The notes: a model not told the origin generated them from the letters alone. DNA of 64,000 bases from an uncultured Algimonas sp. (GCF_947498175.1 NZ_CANMJB010000001.1:372001-436000); one strand, 5' to 3'; counted from the stretch's first letter, positions 1 to 8,304 are shown. Translations and numbers: made by a program.

Positions 1-95
1 GGGAGCAAGCGGAGATCGAACTGGCGCGCGTGCGTGAGCTGTTCGATGCCGCCACGGCGAACCGCATCCTAGAAAGCGCGGATTGGGAAGAATAG
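1..95 (+). CDS. C-terminal fragment of an unidentified protein
   Basis: The window opens inside a gene. Reading codons from base 3 gives about 30 residues ending in ILESADWEE and a TAG stop at 93-95. The fragment is acidic and helical-looking, with alternating Glu/Ala/Arg residues, and has no recognisable domain. It lies 79 bp upstream of the broken lipoprotein gene on the same strand. Nothing here allows a function to be assigned; the rest of the gene lies outside the window. Confidence 0.5.
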   Translation, partial: EQAEIELARVRELFDAATANRILESADWEE

Positions 96-174
96 AGTTG
101 GGCGAATTGCGGAACCGACAGGGCTGCAGCGGTTTAATCCTCACGACGACACGGATCACCATGGCGGAGCGGAC

Positions 175-848
175 ATGTACAAGCTGATCGGAATAATGGG
201 CGTGCTGGCATTGACGCCGGTCCTCGCCACGGGATGCACGACGGCGAACTATGCCTTGCAGGAGCGGTTTCTCGGCAATGAGAAGCGCGATATTCTCGTG
301 GACCGCGTCTACGACGTGGCGTAATCGCAGGGCGAGGCCAAGGAAGAGTTCGAGGACGCGCTGAGTGCGTTCCGGGCCGTCGTCGATTCGATGCGAGCGA
401 GCTGGAAACTACCTATGACCGTCTGAGCGATACCTATGACCGCGCCGAAGGCCAAGCCAACAATGTCCGGGCGCGCGTGGCATCCGTCAAGCGAGTGGCG
501 CGCGACCTGTTCCGCGAATGGGAAGGCTAAGTCGATATTTATTAGGACACGGGTCTGCGCCGCGTGTCGGAACGCCAATTGCGCGATATCAAACTGCGTT
601 ACCAAATGCTGGCCGACAAGATGGATGCCGCGACCGCGTCCATGGATCCGGTCCTGACCGTTTTCAACACCGTTTTCAACGACTGCATCCTGTATCTGAA
701 GCACAATCTCAACGCCCGCGCGATCGCGTCACTCGACACCGAAACCGCCAACATAGAAAGCGATGTCGCCCACCTGATCGCCGACATGGAAGAATCCATC
801 GCCGCGGCGGATGCCTTCATCCAGGCCATGGGCGTCGCTAATATATGA
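175..848 (+). pseudogene. Broken DUF2959-type lipoprotein gene (paralog of the gene at 1831-2520)
   Basis: The ATG at 175 opens a lipoprotein signal peptide ending in a lipobox LATGC. It is followed by sequence matching the intact DUF2959 protein at 1831-2520 almost residue for residue (KRDILVDRV, QGEAKEEFEDALSAFRAVVD, KMDAATASMDPVLTVFN, YLKHNLNARAIA, DAFI). The frame is destroyed four times: TAA at 322-324, a one-base loss near 389 that shifts the frame, TAA at 528-530 and TAG at 543-545. The last part reads open from about 546 to the TGA at 846-848. It also carries a 12-bp tandem duplication that doubles the residues TVFN near 660-683. The two copies are convergent, with their 3' ends facing the AT-rich island. 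Clear decayed paralog. Confidence 0.9.
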
Positions 849-872
849 CACTTTACGAAAGTTTGATAGACG

Positions 873-901
873 TTGACAAGATGTAATTGTGTAGATTATG
901 T
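873..901 (+). promoter_or_regulatory. Candidate promoter for the GG-leader peptide gene
   Basis: A perfect TTGACA at 873-878 is followed, 17 bases later, by TTATGT at 896-901, a weak -10. The spacing is right for a sigma-70 type promoter, and it sits 43 bp before the start codon at 944. The surrounding DNA is AT-rich. This is a pattern match only. Confidence 0.35.
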
Positions 902-943
902 ACTAATCGTTGAGCGCTTAGGGCTTTCACTTAGGAGAAAATT

Positions 944-1186
944 ATGAGAAATCTCAGTCTTGCAGAAATGTCATCGGTTTCAGGTGGCGGTGGGTGTTCA
1001 GATTCTGATGGTCTTTTTGAAGCAATGGGTTGTGCGGCTGACAATCCTTTCACTGCAATAGGAGAGGCTATCGATATTGGCATTGAAGCTCTTTCTGATT
1101 GGCATGATGATTGGAATGATATGTTTGACAAAATGATGGGTACCGGCAAGTGGGCTCGCAATGCAGATGAAGATAAATCTGAATAG
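944..1186 (+). CDS. Small secreted-peptide precursor with double-glycine leader (bacteriocin-like)
   Basis: 80 residues. The N-terminus MRNLSLAEMSSVSGG fits the double-glycine leader consensus (L4, S5, E8, M9, V12, then G14-G15). Such leaders direct peptides to ABC exporters with a C39 peptidase domain, which cut after GG. The remaining ~65 residues are unusual: they start GGCSDSD, have two cysteines, are strongly acidic with many Asp/Glu, and contain Trp-rich DWHDDWNDMF. The start is supported by AGGAGA at 933-938, six bases before ATG. Base composition is far more AT-rich than the flanking genome, which suggests transfer. No C39 exporter or modification enzyme lies in the window, so the peptide would depend on machinery elsewhere. 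The leader is fairly sure; antibacterial activity is inference, and a signalling or other exported peptide is possible. Confidence 0.7.
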   Translation: MRNLSLAEMSSVSGGGGCSDSDGLFEAMGCAADNPFTAIGEAIDIGIEALSDWHDDWNDMFDKMMGTGKWARNADEDKSE

Positions 1187-1210
1187 CTTTTTAGGTGATT
1201 AAACTGTAAC

Positions 1211-1738
1211 TTGGGTTCAATGGTTCCCAGGTTACATCTTTGTGTTGTTTTAGCTGACAGAAAAGATTTAAAGTCGTACTACATTATTGCCGCCTTAATA
1301 ACTTTTTTTTACAAGTTATTTCCCATTATTTTTCTTTTATTGTTTGGAAGACTTCAAGAATATACTCATTCATTATTAGATAGTGTTAGTGGTGCAGTTG
1401 CTTTTATCATCAATTTTCTTTTTGTGTCTGTTCTTTTAGCCCCGCTTCTCGAAAACATTGTAATCGCATTAAGCTTTTGGCTCTCATCCTTAGCCTTTCG
1501 CTCCTTTAACATGCAAATACTTATTACGTGTGGTTTATCATTCAGTATCGCATACTTTATTCATGGGTCGAACTTTCTGGGCTTGTATTCAGGGATCTTT
1601 TTTGCCATTATGGCATTCTTTTATGTCATAATCAGCAAACATTACGATTTAAAAGATGCATACGTTCTAAGTGTCTTTATGCACTGCTTCGCTAATATTC
1701 TTACACTAATTTGGCATGTATCAAGGTCATATATGTAG
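1211..1738 (+). CDS. Small multi-pass membrane protein, CPBP-like (possible immunity protein)
   Basis: About 175 residues with roughly five hydrophobic helices. Late motifs resemble the CPBP (CAAX protease/bacteriocin-processing) family: APLLEN near 77-82, weakly like the EExxxR motif, FIH with H118, and a good HxxxN as H158-CFA-N162. The first motif is degenerate (one Glu, no Arg), so protease activity is doubtful. The gene follows the GG-leader peptide by 24 bp on the same strand and shares its AT-rich composition. In Gram-positive bacteriocin loci, CPBP proteins next to the peptide often act as immunity proteins, and the same role is inferred here. Start is uncertain: TTG at 1211 (AGGTGA at 1193-1198) or ATG at 1220, which lacks an obvious ribosome site. 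Confidence 0.6.
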   Translation: MGSMVPRLHLCVVLADRKDLKSYYIIAALITFFYKLFPIIFLLLFGRLQEYTHSLLDSVSGAVAFIINFLFVSVLLAPLLENIVIALSFWLSSLAFRSFNMQILITCGLSFSIAYFIHGSNFLGLYSGIFFAIMAFFYVIISKHYDLKDAYVLSVFMHCFANILTLIWHVSRSYM

Positions 1739-1793
1739 TAAATCAAGAAAATATATTCTCATAATATACATTATCGGATTCTCTCGTGTTAGC

Positions 1794-1808
1794 TTAGGCT
1801 TTGCCTAA
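1794..1808. repeat. Short perfect hairpin between the island and the DUF2959 gene
   Basis: TTAGGC, loop TTT, GCCTAA. It lies just beyond the 3' end of the intact DUF2959 gene and at the junction of AT-rich and normal DNA. There is no T-run on either strand, so a role as intrinsic terminator is weak; it may be a junction scar. Confidence 0.3.
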
Positions 1809-1830
1809 CCCCAAGCTTTGCCGACCCTTC

Positions 1831-2520
1831 CTAGCCCTGCATTTCCAGGATGAAGGCGTCCGCTGCGGCGATAGATTGTTCCATGTCGGCGATGAGGCGG
1901 GCGACGTCGTCTTCCAGGTCGGCGGTTTCCGCATCGAGGGCGGCGATGGCACGGGCATTGAGGTTATGCTTGAGGTAGAGGACGCGATCGTTGAAGACGG
2001 TCAGAACGGGATCCATGGAGGCCGTGGCGGCGTCCATCTTGTCGGTCAGCAGTTGATATCTCAGCTTCGTGCTTCGCAACTGTTCTTCCGAAACGCGGCG
2101 TAGCGTGGGATCGGAGAAATCCGCGAGTTCGCCTTCCCATTCGTTGAACAGATCACGGGCGACGCGTCTGACGGATTTTACACGCGAGCGAACCGCGTTG
2201 GCCCGGTCTTCCGCCCGGTCATAGGCGCGGCTCAGATCGTCATAGGTCGACTCCAGGTCGCCTGCGTTCACATCGACGACGGCCCGGAAGGCGCTCAGTG
2301 CGTCCTCGAATTCCTCTTTCGCCTCGCCTTGCGCCTCGGCGACGTCCCCGACACGGTCCACGAGGATGTCGCGCTTTTCGATCCCCAGCCGTTCCTGGAT
2401 GGAGTAGCCGGCTTGCTGGATCGGGTTGGTGGCCGTCGTGCAAGCTCCGAGCCCTAGAGGTGTCACCGTCATCGCGCTCAACAGAACTGTCATTCGTAAC
2501 GTTCGCATTGTCGTTTCCAT
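1831..2520 (-). CDS. DUF2959 family lipoprotein
   Basis: About 229 residues from the ATG at 2520 (METTMRTLR); a purine-rich AAGGCAAGGG lies just upstream. A hydrophobic signal peptide ends in the lipobox LGAC, so the protein is probably lipid-anchored in the cell envelope. The mature part is highly charged and mostly helical, with long Glu/Asp/Ala/Arg stretches typical of coiled coils, matching the DUF2959 family, whose function is unknown. It is the intact partner of the broken copy at 175-848, in inverted orientation. The two copies flank the AT-rich island. Divergence between them is moderate, so the duplication is old enough for one copy to decay. Confidence 0.8.
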   Translation of the reverse strand: METTMRTLRMTVLLSAMTVTPLGLGACTTATNPIQQAGYSIQERLGIEKRDILVDRVGDVAEAQGEAKEEFEDALSAFRAVVDVNAGDLESTYDDLSRAYDRAEDRANAVRSRVKSVRRVARDLFNEWEGELADFSDPTLRRVSEEQLRSTKLRYQLLTDKMDAATASMDPVLTVFNDRVLYLKHNLNARAIAALDAETADLEDDVARLIADMEQSIAAADAFILEMQG

Positions 2521-2593
2521 ATCCCTTGCCTTCTTTCGCAATCAGTCGCCTGAGGATGAACACGGGCCGTAGAACCCGGTTCCCATCTTCGGC

Positions 2594-3397
2594 TCAAAGA
2601 CTTTCCACGACCATCCCGTCATAGGCCGGTTGCGCGATCGCGGGGAGCTCATCACGCATGACATCGTAATCCATGTCGATATGCAGGTTCGTCAGAATAG
2701 CGCGGCGGGCTTTGACGCGGGCCATCCAGGACAAGGTCTTGTCGGCGTGGGCATGTGTCGGGTGCGAGCTGTATCGTAGGGCGTCGCAGATCCAGCAGTC
2801 GATGTCGGTCAAACGTTCGAGCCGGTCTTCTTCGATTTCCCAGACATCGGGGCTGTAGGCGATCTTGCCGTCGAAGACGAAGAGCAATGTCGGCGTGGGT
2901 CCGTGCGAGGCTTCGACGACATCCACGCTGATCGGACCGCCCGGGCCGTCTATCGTCAGAGACCGGCCATCCTCGACCAAGTCCTGCAATGCGAGGATGG
3001 CCGGATGGACGCGGCCCTCCGGCATTTCGAAGCAATAGTCGAAGCGCGAGACCAGATGCTCCTTGGTGTGCGCGTCCATGTAGACCGGGATCTGGGTGCG
3101 CATGCGGTAGGCGATGGCGCGCAGATCGTCGATGCCGTGGGTTTGATCGGCATGATCGTGCGTGTAGAGCACGGCGTCGAGCCGTTTGACGTCCGCGCGT
3201 AGCAATTGTTCTCGTAGGTCTGGCGAGGTGTCGACCAGGATGCTGGTCGTGCCGCCGTCTGCGTCTTTCTCGACCAGCAGCGAGCACCGCATGCGGCGGT
3301 TTTTCGGCTCGTCCGGGTCGCAGGCGCCCCAGTCGCCGCCGACGCGCGGCACGCCGCCGGAGCTGCCGCATCCGAGGATGGTCGCGCGCAAGGTCAC
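2594..3397 (-). CDS. MBL-fold metallo-hydrolase (PhnP-like)
   Basis: 267 residues. The N-terminus MTLRATILGCGSSGGVPRVG is the usual start of PhnP/RNase Z-like metallo-beta-lactamase-fold hydrolases. The metal motif is THDHADQTHG (H80, H82, D84; Gln where many families have His), followed by DCW and a late HAH-type segment (SHPTHAHAD). Members are Zn/Mn phosphodiesterases, but the substrate here is unknown. Its start overlaps the tatD stop by 4 nt (ATGA-type), so it is the last gene of the tmk-holB-tatD chain. This neighbour set is common in alphaproteobacteria. Confidence 0.85.
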   Translation of the reverse strand: MTLRATILGCGSSGGVPRVGGDWGACDPDEPKNRRMRCSLLVEKDADGGTTSILVDTSPDLREQLLRADVKRLDAVLYTHDHADQTHGIDDLRAIAYRMRTQIPVYMDAHTKEHLVSRFDYCFEMPEGRVHPAILALQDLVEDGRSLTIDGPGGPISVDVVEASHGPTPTLLFVFDGKIAYSPDVWEIEEDRLERLTDIDCWICDALRYSSHPTHAHADKTLSWMARVKARRAILTNLHIDMDYDVMRDELPAIAQPAYDGMVVESL

Positions 3398-4170
3398 CGT
3401 TCGATTTTCTTGAAAAGGCGAAAGAAAGCGTCTGTCGTGCGGCGGGCCGTCTCTTCGAGCGTCCAGCCTTTCACGTCGGCGAGACCCTGCGCGACGTAAG
3501 GCAGGTATGAGGGCTCATTGCGCCGTCCCCGATACGGCACGGGGGCGAGGTAGGGGCAATCGGTTTCCAGCATGATGCGGTCGTCGGGCATGGCCTTTAT
3601 ACGGTCGCGAACGTCATGCGCGTTCTTGAACGTCACGATGCCGGACACGGAGAAGTAGATTCCCTGCTCTGCCGCCCAATCGGCGAGTTCAGCGCCGGAC
3701 GTGTAGCAGTGCAGCAAGGCCGGATAGTCCCGCCCGGCGCCCGTCCGTCGCAGCGTATCGAGCATCAGCGTGTCCGCCTCGCGCGTGTGGACGACCAACG
3801 GCAATTGCGTTTCGTGCGCCGCCTCGATGTGAACCGCGAAATTCGAAATCTGCGCTTCGCGTGACGAATAGCCGTAGTGGAAATCGAAGCCGGTTTCGCC
3901 GATCCCGACGACTTTGGGATGTGCGGCCATATCGATCAGCGTCTGGGCTTTCAGATCGGGGTTGTCCTTGGCATCGTGCGGATGGGTGCCCAGCGTGGCC
4001 CAGATATGATCATGGTCTTCCGCGACTTTCACGACGGCGTCGAAGTCTTTGATGTTGCAGCAGATGTTCAGCATATGGCTGACGCCAGCGTCGGCGGCGC
4101 GCGCGATGACGGCGTCCAGGTCGTCGGCGAAGCGCTCGCCGTGCAGATTGACGTGGCTATCGACGATCAT
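3394..4170 (-). CDS. tatD: TatD family metal-dependent deoxyribonuclease
   Basis: 258 residues from ATG 4170, which overlaps the holB stop by 4 nt; longer upstream readings run into holB and are not needed. TIM-barrel amidohydrolase-fold nuclease of the TatD family: GIGETGFDFHY (metal Glu), VVHTREA (His), LHCYTSG (His) and LETDCPYLAP (Asp) are all present. The N-terminal metal motif reads DSHVNLHGE, that is HxN instead of the usual HxH. TatD enzymes are Mg-dependent 3'-5' DNases linked to DNA repair and peroxide stress. Position next to holB and tmk is classical. Confidence 0.9.
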   Translation of the reverse strand: MIVDSHVNLHGERFADDLDAVIARAADAGVSHMLNICCNIKDFDAVVKVAEDHDHIWATLGTHPHDAKDNPDLKAQTLIDMAAHPKVVGIGETGFDFHYGYSSREAQISNFAVHIEAAHETQLPLVVHTREADTLMLDTLRRTGAGRDYPALLHCYTSGAELADWAAEQGIYFSVSGIVTFKNAHDVRDRIKAMPDDRIMLETDCPYLAPVPYRGRRNEPSYLPYVAQGLADVKGWTLEETARRTTDAFFRLFKKIER

Positions 4171-5234
4171 GCGGCGCGGACATGGCTCAAAAGGTCGAAC
4201 ATGGACGCCGTCTTGTCGAGGTTGATCCCCTCCTCCGCCATGCGCGTGGATTGAGCGCGCTCGGCCAGCGCGACCCATGTGGCAGGCGGTTTGCGTGCGC
4301 CGATCGGTTCGAACGGCCCGGACCATCGGCCGGTGCCGGCATGGACAGCCTGGGCCTGCAACGTGTCGATCAGAGCGTCCCAGAACAGGGCCCGCGCCGT
4401 GGCTTCCTTCGCAACTGCGAGCGTCTTTGCGAGCGTCATGTCGTCCCCCTCGCCTGTCAGGGACTGCATGAGCCGTTTAATCGGCTGCAGAACAGTCTCG
4501 ACATGTTCGACGAGGGCAAGGGCCTTTCCCGGTGCGCCCCGGGACAAGGCGATGGCGGCCTGCTGGAATTCGGGCCGCACATCCGTCCGGGCACCGAGCC
4601 AGCGCGCGATGTCGGCATCGGGAACGGCGCGCAACGGCAGATGCAGGCAGCGTGACCGGATCGTCGGCAACAAAGTGCCGGGCTGGTCGGACAACAACAA
4701 GAACAAGGTTCTGGCCGGAGGCTCTTCAAGCAGTTTCAGAATGCCGTTTTCGGAATTCGCGTTCAGATCGTCGGCCTTGTCGACGATGCAGACCCGCCAG
4801 TCGTCGCTTTCGGATGCCGTGCTCTGGAAGAACTTGGACAGCGCCCTCACCTCGTCGACCGGAATGTCGCGTTTCAGCTTCTTGCTTTTGGGGTCTAAGG
4901 GACGACGCAGGATTGACAGATTGCCGTGCCCCTGGCTTTCGATGCGCTGCGCGACGGGGTCCGTAGGCGGAATGTCGAGGCTTTGGTCGAGCAGGCTCGT
5001 CCCGCCCAACCTGTGACGGGCGATGCGATAGGCCAGCGTCGCCTTGCCGATACCCGGCGGACCCGTGATCAGCCAAGCATGATGGAGGCGGTTCGAGCCT
5101 TGCGCGTCGAGGTAGCGCGCTTCGGCATCGGCATGGCCCAGCAATTCGTAGACTTCGCGCGGATGGGCCGAGCCGAACGAACGGTCCGGTTCGGGAAACG
5201 CGGGGTCGTCACGCGGCACTGAGCTTCCCGGCAA
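4167..5234 (-). CDS. holB: DNA polymerase III delta-prime subunit
   Basis: 355 residues. AAA+ clamp-loader subunit: HAWLITGPPGIGKATLAYRIARH in the P-loop (GKAT, no Thr/Ser directly after Lys, as usual for delta-prime), then VDEVRALSKFFQSTA, VCIVDKADDLNANSENG and LLEEPPARTLFLLLSD with TIRSRC, the sensor and SRC motif regions. It helps load the sliding clamp during replication. The start is either ATG 5234 or GTG 5219; both overlap the end of tmk, so the pair is translationally coupled. The family call is secure. Confidence 0.93.
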   Translation of the reverse strand: MPGSSVPRDDPAFPEPDRSFGSAHPREVYELLGHADAEARYLDAQGSNRLHHAWLITGPPGIGKATLAYRIARHRLGGTSLLDQSLDIPPTDPVAQRIESQGHGNLSILRRPLDPKSKKLKRDIPVDEVRALSKFFQSTASESDDWRVCIVDKADDLNANSENGILKLLEEPPARTLFLLLSDQPGTLLPTIRSRCLHLPLRAVPDADIARWLGARTDVRPEFQQAAIALSRGAPGKALALVEHVETVLQPIKRLMQSLTGEGDDMTLAKTLAVAKEATARALFWDALIDTLQAQAVHAGTGRWSGPFEPIGARKPPATWVALAERAQSTRMAEEGINLDKTASMFDLLSHVRAA

Positions 5235-5871
5235 ATTCCGGATAGCGGGCCGTCAGCGCATTGAGGATGCGCGCATGCACCGCTTGGCGCGAGCCGTCGG
5301 CATCGATGATCTTCACGCGTTGCGGCTCTTTTTCGGCGATATCGAGGAAGGCGTCGCGGATCGTGGTGTGAAACGCCTGTCCGGCCTTGTCGAAACGGGT
5401 CAGATCGGCATCGTCTTGTGCCGCGCGCGTCTCCACCCGTTTCAGCGACAGATAGACATCCATGTCGAAGACGAGTGTCAGGTCCGGGCCGAACCCTTCC
5501 ATGACGACATCGTGCACCGCCCTCACCCGGTCCGGGCCGAGATCGCGCGCATAGCCTTGATAGGCGAGGCTGGAGTCGGAAAACCGGTCGCTGACGACCC
5601 AGGCCCCGCGCTCCAATGCCGGCTTGATGAGCTTCTCGACATGGTCGAGCCGCGCCGCATACATCAGCAGCAATTCCGTCATGCCCGACCACCGGTCGTC
5701 CGTGCCCTCCAACACCAGCTTGCGGATCGACTCCGCGCCGAACGTGCCGCCGGGTTCGCGGGTCAGGATGACTTCAACGCCTTGGGCTTCCAGAGTATCG
5801 GCGAGCATTTTGGCCTGCGTGGTCTTGCCCGCGCCTTCGCCGCCCTCAAAGGTGATAAACTGTCCGGACAC
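5209..5871 (-). CDS. tmk: Thymidylate kinase
   Basis: 220 residues. P-loop FEGGEGAGKTTQ at residues 9-19, LTREPGGTFGAESIR and the DRF motif VVSDRFSDSSLAYQG identify dTMP kinase, which phosphorylates dTMP to dTDP. Normal length for the family. It follows the D-alanyl-D-alanine carboxypeptidase gene by 6 bp and overlaps holB, so it is the middle of a tight minus-strand operon running from rlpA to the MBL hydrolase. Confidence 0.95.
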   Translation of the reverse strand: MSGQFITFEGGEGAGKTTQAKMLADTLEAQGVEVILTREPGGTFGAESIRKLVLEGTDDRWSGMTELLLMYAARLDHVEKLIKPALERGAWVVSDRFSDSSLAYQGYARDLGPDRVRAVHDVVMEGFGPDLTLVFDMDVYLSLKRVETRAAQDDADLTRFDKAGQAFHTTIRDAFLDIAEKEPQRVKIIDADGSRQAVHARILNALTARYPEFAGKLSAA

Positions 5872-5877
5872 AGCGCT

Positions 5878-7008
5878 CTAGCCCCTGATCTTCTGCAGGA
5901 TCGATGCCCCGACGCGGCTGAAAAACCCTTTCCGCGCAACCTTTTCGGCGGCGTAGAGCGGGTAGCGGGCCGTCTCCTGGCCCGACCGCATGACGATCAG
6001 GTCGCCGACCTTGTCGCCTTCCGCGATCGGTGCGGCTGGCATCTGGTAATCGATCCGTGCGGAAATCTCGTCGCCGTCGGCGCGTTCGTAGCTGGCGAAT
6101 ACGTCTTCGCGCAGGACGACGCCGACCGTGTCGCTTTTACCCATATAGACGTCGATGTCGCCCAGCTCCGCACCGCTGGCATACATGTTGAGCACATCGA
6201 AATCGCGGAAGGCCGCTTCCATGATGTCCACGGCGGCCGATGCCCGGTCGCGCTGGCTGTCGAGCCCGTTGATGACGATGACGCGCCGCGCCCCGTCGCG
6301 CTCGGCCGACCCGACCAGACCATAGCCCGACACGCTAGTCGATCCGGTCTTGACCCCGTCCGCACCGGTGAACCGGCCGAGCAGAGGATTGCGATTGCCC
6401 TGGCTTATGCCGTTCCATTCGAAGCTGCGCTCGGAATACAGACCGTAATAATCCGGGAAGCGCTCGATCAGCTCGCTGGCCAACGTGGCGAGATCGGCTG
6501 CGCTGATTTTGTGGTCCTCATGCGGCCAGCCGGTGGAATTGAGGAAGGTCGCACTTTCCAGGCCGAGCTCGCGCGCGCGTTCGGTCATGCGGCGCGCGAA
6601 TGCATCCTCCGACCCGGCCAGCCCTTCGGCCAGCACGATGCAGGCATCGTTGCCCGACTGGATGATGACGCCGCGCAGCAGGTCGATGACCGGGACTTCG
6701 GAGTTGACGTCCAGGAACATGGTGGAGGATCCCGACTTGATGCCGCCGCGCCGCCAGGCCTCTTCGCTGACGGTGAACGTCGTGTCTTCCTGGATGTCGC
6801 CGCGTTCCAGCGCCTCGAACACCATGAAGGCCGTCATGATCTTGGTCATGGAAGCCGGTGGCATGGGTCGGCGCGCATCCTTTTCGTAAAGGACGAGGCC
6901 GGACGCGTGGTCCATGATGATCGCCTGCTTGGCGTCGGTCGTGAACTGCGCCGAAGCGGGCGCGGAGAGCGCAAGAAGCGAGGCGGCGAGGAAATAGGGT
7001 TTGAACAT
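5878..7008 (-). CDS. dacC: D-alanyl-D-alanine carboxypeptidase (penicillin-binding protein 5/6 family)
   Basis: 376 residues from ATG 7008 (MFKPYFLAAS), which opens a clean Sec signal peptide cut after APASA; an upstream in-frame ATG adds a non-signal, Arg-rich stretch and is unlikely. Serine peptidase S11 motifs are complete: S53-MTK56 (SxxK), QSGNDAC (SGN) and DGVKTGST (KTG). The enzyme trims the terminal D-Ala from peptidoglycan stem peptides in the periplasm. The C-terminal beta domain and a hydrophobic/basic tail (FFSRVGASILQKIRG) fit membrane attachment as in PBP5. It lies between rlpA and tmk; the symbol (dacC/dacF) is by family only. Confidence 0.9.
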   Translation of the reverse strand: MFKPYFLAASLLALSAPASAQFTTDAKQAIIMDHASGLVLYEKDARRPMPPASMTKIMTAFMVFEALERGDIQEDTTFTVSEEAWRRGGIKSGSSTMFLDVNSEVPVIDLLRGVIIQSGNDACIVLAEGLAGSEDAFARRMTERARELGLESATFLNSTGWPHEDHKISAADLATLASELIERFPDYYGLYSERSFEWNGISQGNRNPLLGRFTGADGVKTGSTSVSGYGLVGSAERDGARRVIVINGLDSQRDRASAAVDIMEAAFRDFDVLNMYASGAELGDIDVYMGKSDTVGVVLREDVFASYERADGDEISARIDYQMPAAPIAEGDKVGDLIVMRSGQETARYPLYAAEKVARKGFFSRVGASILQKIRG

Positions 7009-7101
7009 GGACCTGCTGAATCGAAAAGGGACGCCGACATGGCGTCCGTCCCGAATGCCCGGAAAGGCGACCCGCCGCAAGGCGGCGAACCGCAAGTTTA
7101 A

Positions 7102-8037
7102 TCACTTCGTCCGGACAGGGCCCGTCAGAAACTCGGGCTTGGCATCCGCACTGCCGGATTTGGCGATATGGATCGGGCCCTTGATCGTCAGCGTCACGTT
7201 GCCGCCGCCCGGCAAGTCCGCCTCCGGAGCGCGGCGCGGTGCCATCGGCGCCGGCAGGGCTGGACGCGGCGCTTCGGCCTGCGGGACCGCCCGTTCGGGC
7301 GCTGTCAGACGCTTGGGCACGATGGGAGCCACGTAAGGGGCGGGCGCCAGGGTCTCGCGCGGCACTTCGGCCAAACGCGGCGCGTTGCGCGGCACGTCGC
7401 GATTCGCGGCCATCGGGTCGGCCGGGCCGATATAGCGGACGCGAACTTTGGCCGTGCCCTTGCGTTTGAAGCCGAGCGCTTCGGCACCGGCCTTGGACAG
7501 ATCGATGATCCGGCCGCCGGTGAACGGGCCGCGATCGTTGAGGCGCACGGTCACGGCGCGGCCATTGTCGAGGTTGGTCACGCGGACCAGAGAATTGAGC
7601 GGCAATGTCGTGTGCGCCGCCGTCAGGGCATGCTGGTCGAATTTCTCTCCGTTGGCGGTCGGCTTGCCGTGGAATTTCGGGCCGTACCAGGACGCGGTGC
7701 CGGTGCGGTCATAATCGGGATCGTGGCGCGGCGTGAAAGTCTGTCCCATGATGGTGTAGCGCTTGCCGACTTTCTGATGGTCGTAGAGGTTGCGGTCCAT
7801 CCGGTCCGGATCGAATACGGGTCCCTGCCCGCCCAGAGGGTCGGTGAAGCGCGGCGTCGCGGCCCGCGGCCCGCGGTTCTCGTAGCTCAACGACGCATAT
7901 TGCGCATTGCCTTGCCCGATCTTGTAGGTGATCGGTGCGACCGACTTGGTCGTCGTCATCTGCGTCGATGCACACCCCGTGGCCATGAGGCCCGCCATGA
8001 GTGTCAGCGTCGCCGCTCTAGCTAATTTGAAATACAT
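7102..8037 (-). CDS. rlpA: Septal ring lytic transglycosylase RlpA family lipoprotein
   Basis: 311 residues. Signal peptide with lipobox ATGC (Cys22) makes it an envelope lipoprotein. The double-psi beta-barrel domain sits in the middle: GTASWYGPKFHGKPTANGEKFD, LPLNSLVRVTNLDNGR, VRLNDRGPF with the catalytic Asp of RlpA proteins. RlpA cleaves peptidoglycan lacking stem peptides, often at the septum. The C-terminal third is Pro/Ala-rich, and no SPOR domain is apparent, unlike E. coli RlpA. A few gene-free bases separate it from the carboxypeptidase gene, which also acts on peptidoglycan. Confidence 0.88.
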   Translation of the reverse strand: MYFKLARAATLTLMAGLMATGCASTQMTTTKSVAPITYKIGQGNAQYASLSYENRGPRAATPRFTDPLGGQGPVFDPDRMDRNLYDHQKVGKRYTIMGQTFTPRHDPDYDRTGTASWYGPKFHGKPTANGEKFDQHALTAAHTTLPLNSLVRVTNLDNGRAVTVRLNDRGPFTGGRIIDLSKAGAEALGFKRKGTAKVRVRYIGPADPMAANRDVPRNAPRLAEVPRETLAPAPYVAPIVPKRLTAPERAVPQAEAPRPALPAPMAPRRAPEADLPGGGNVTLTIKGPIHIAKSGSADAKPEFLTGPVRTK

Positions 8038-8304
8038 CTGGCCTCACAATTCGGTCACTGAACACGACGCCTCCTCAGGCGCCCTCACCTTTTCGTCCCG
8101 AAACTGTCCGGGCTTTCGCCACGCGTTTCGTGTCATTGAGGAACGGATTACAGAAACGATCCTAAGTTGCGGTATGCAAACGTTGCAAACAGATCACCAA
8201 GCTTCATGGTTACGCATCGGTAAAGGCAGTTGCCGGTTGATGTGGCGGAATTGCGTCGTTATTGCGCCCACACTGTAACGACGCGCCACGACACCTCGCG
8301 AAAC

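Noticed and set aside
944-1186. Reading the GG-leader gene as a random small frame
   Set aside because: The leader consensus, a good ribosome site with correct spacing, a promoter-like region and a following membrane protein gene make chance unlikely, so it was kept as a gene.
5275-7101. A 608-codon open frame on the plus strand
   Set aside because: It lies antisense to tmk and the D-Ala-D-Ala carboxypeptidase gene, whose families are certain; its sequence is the low-complexity His/Arg/Asp-rich type that high-GC antisense frames give.
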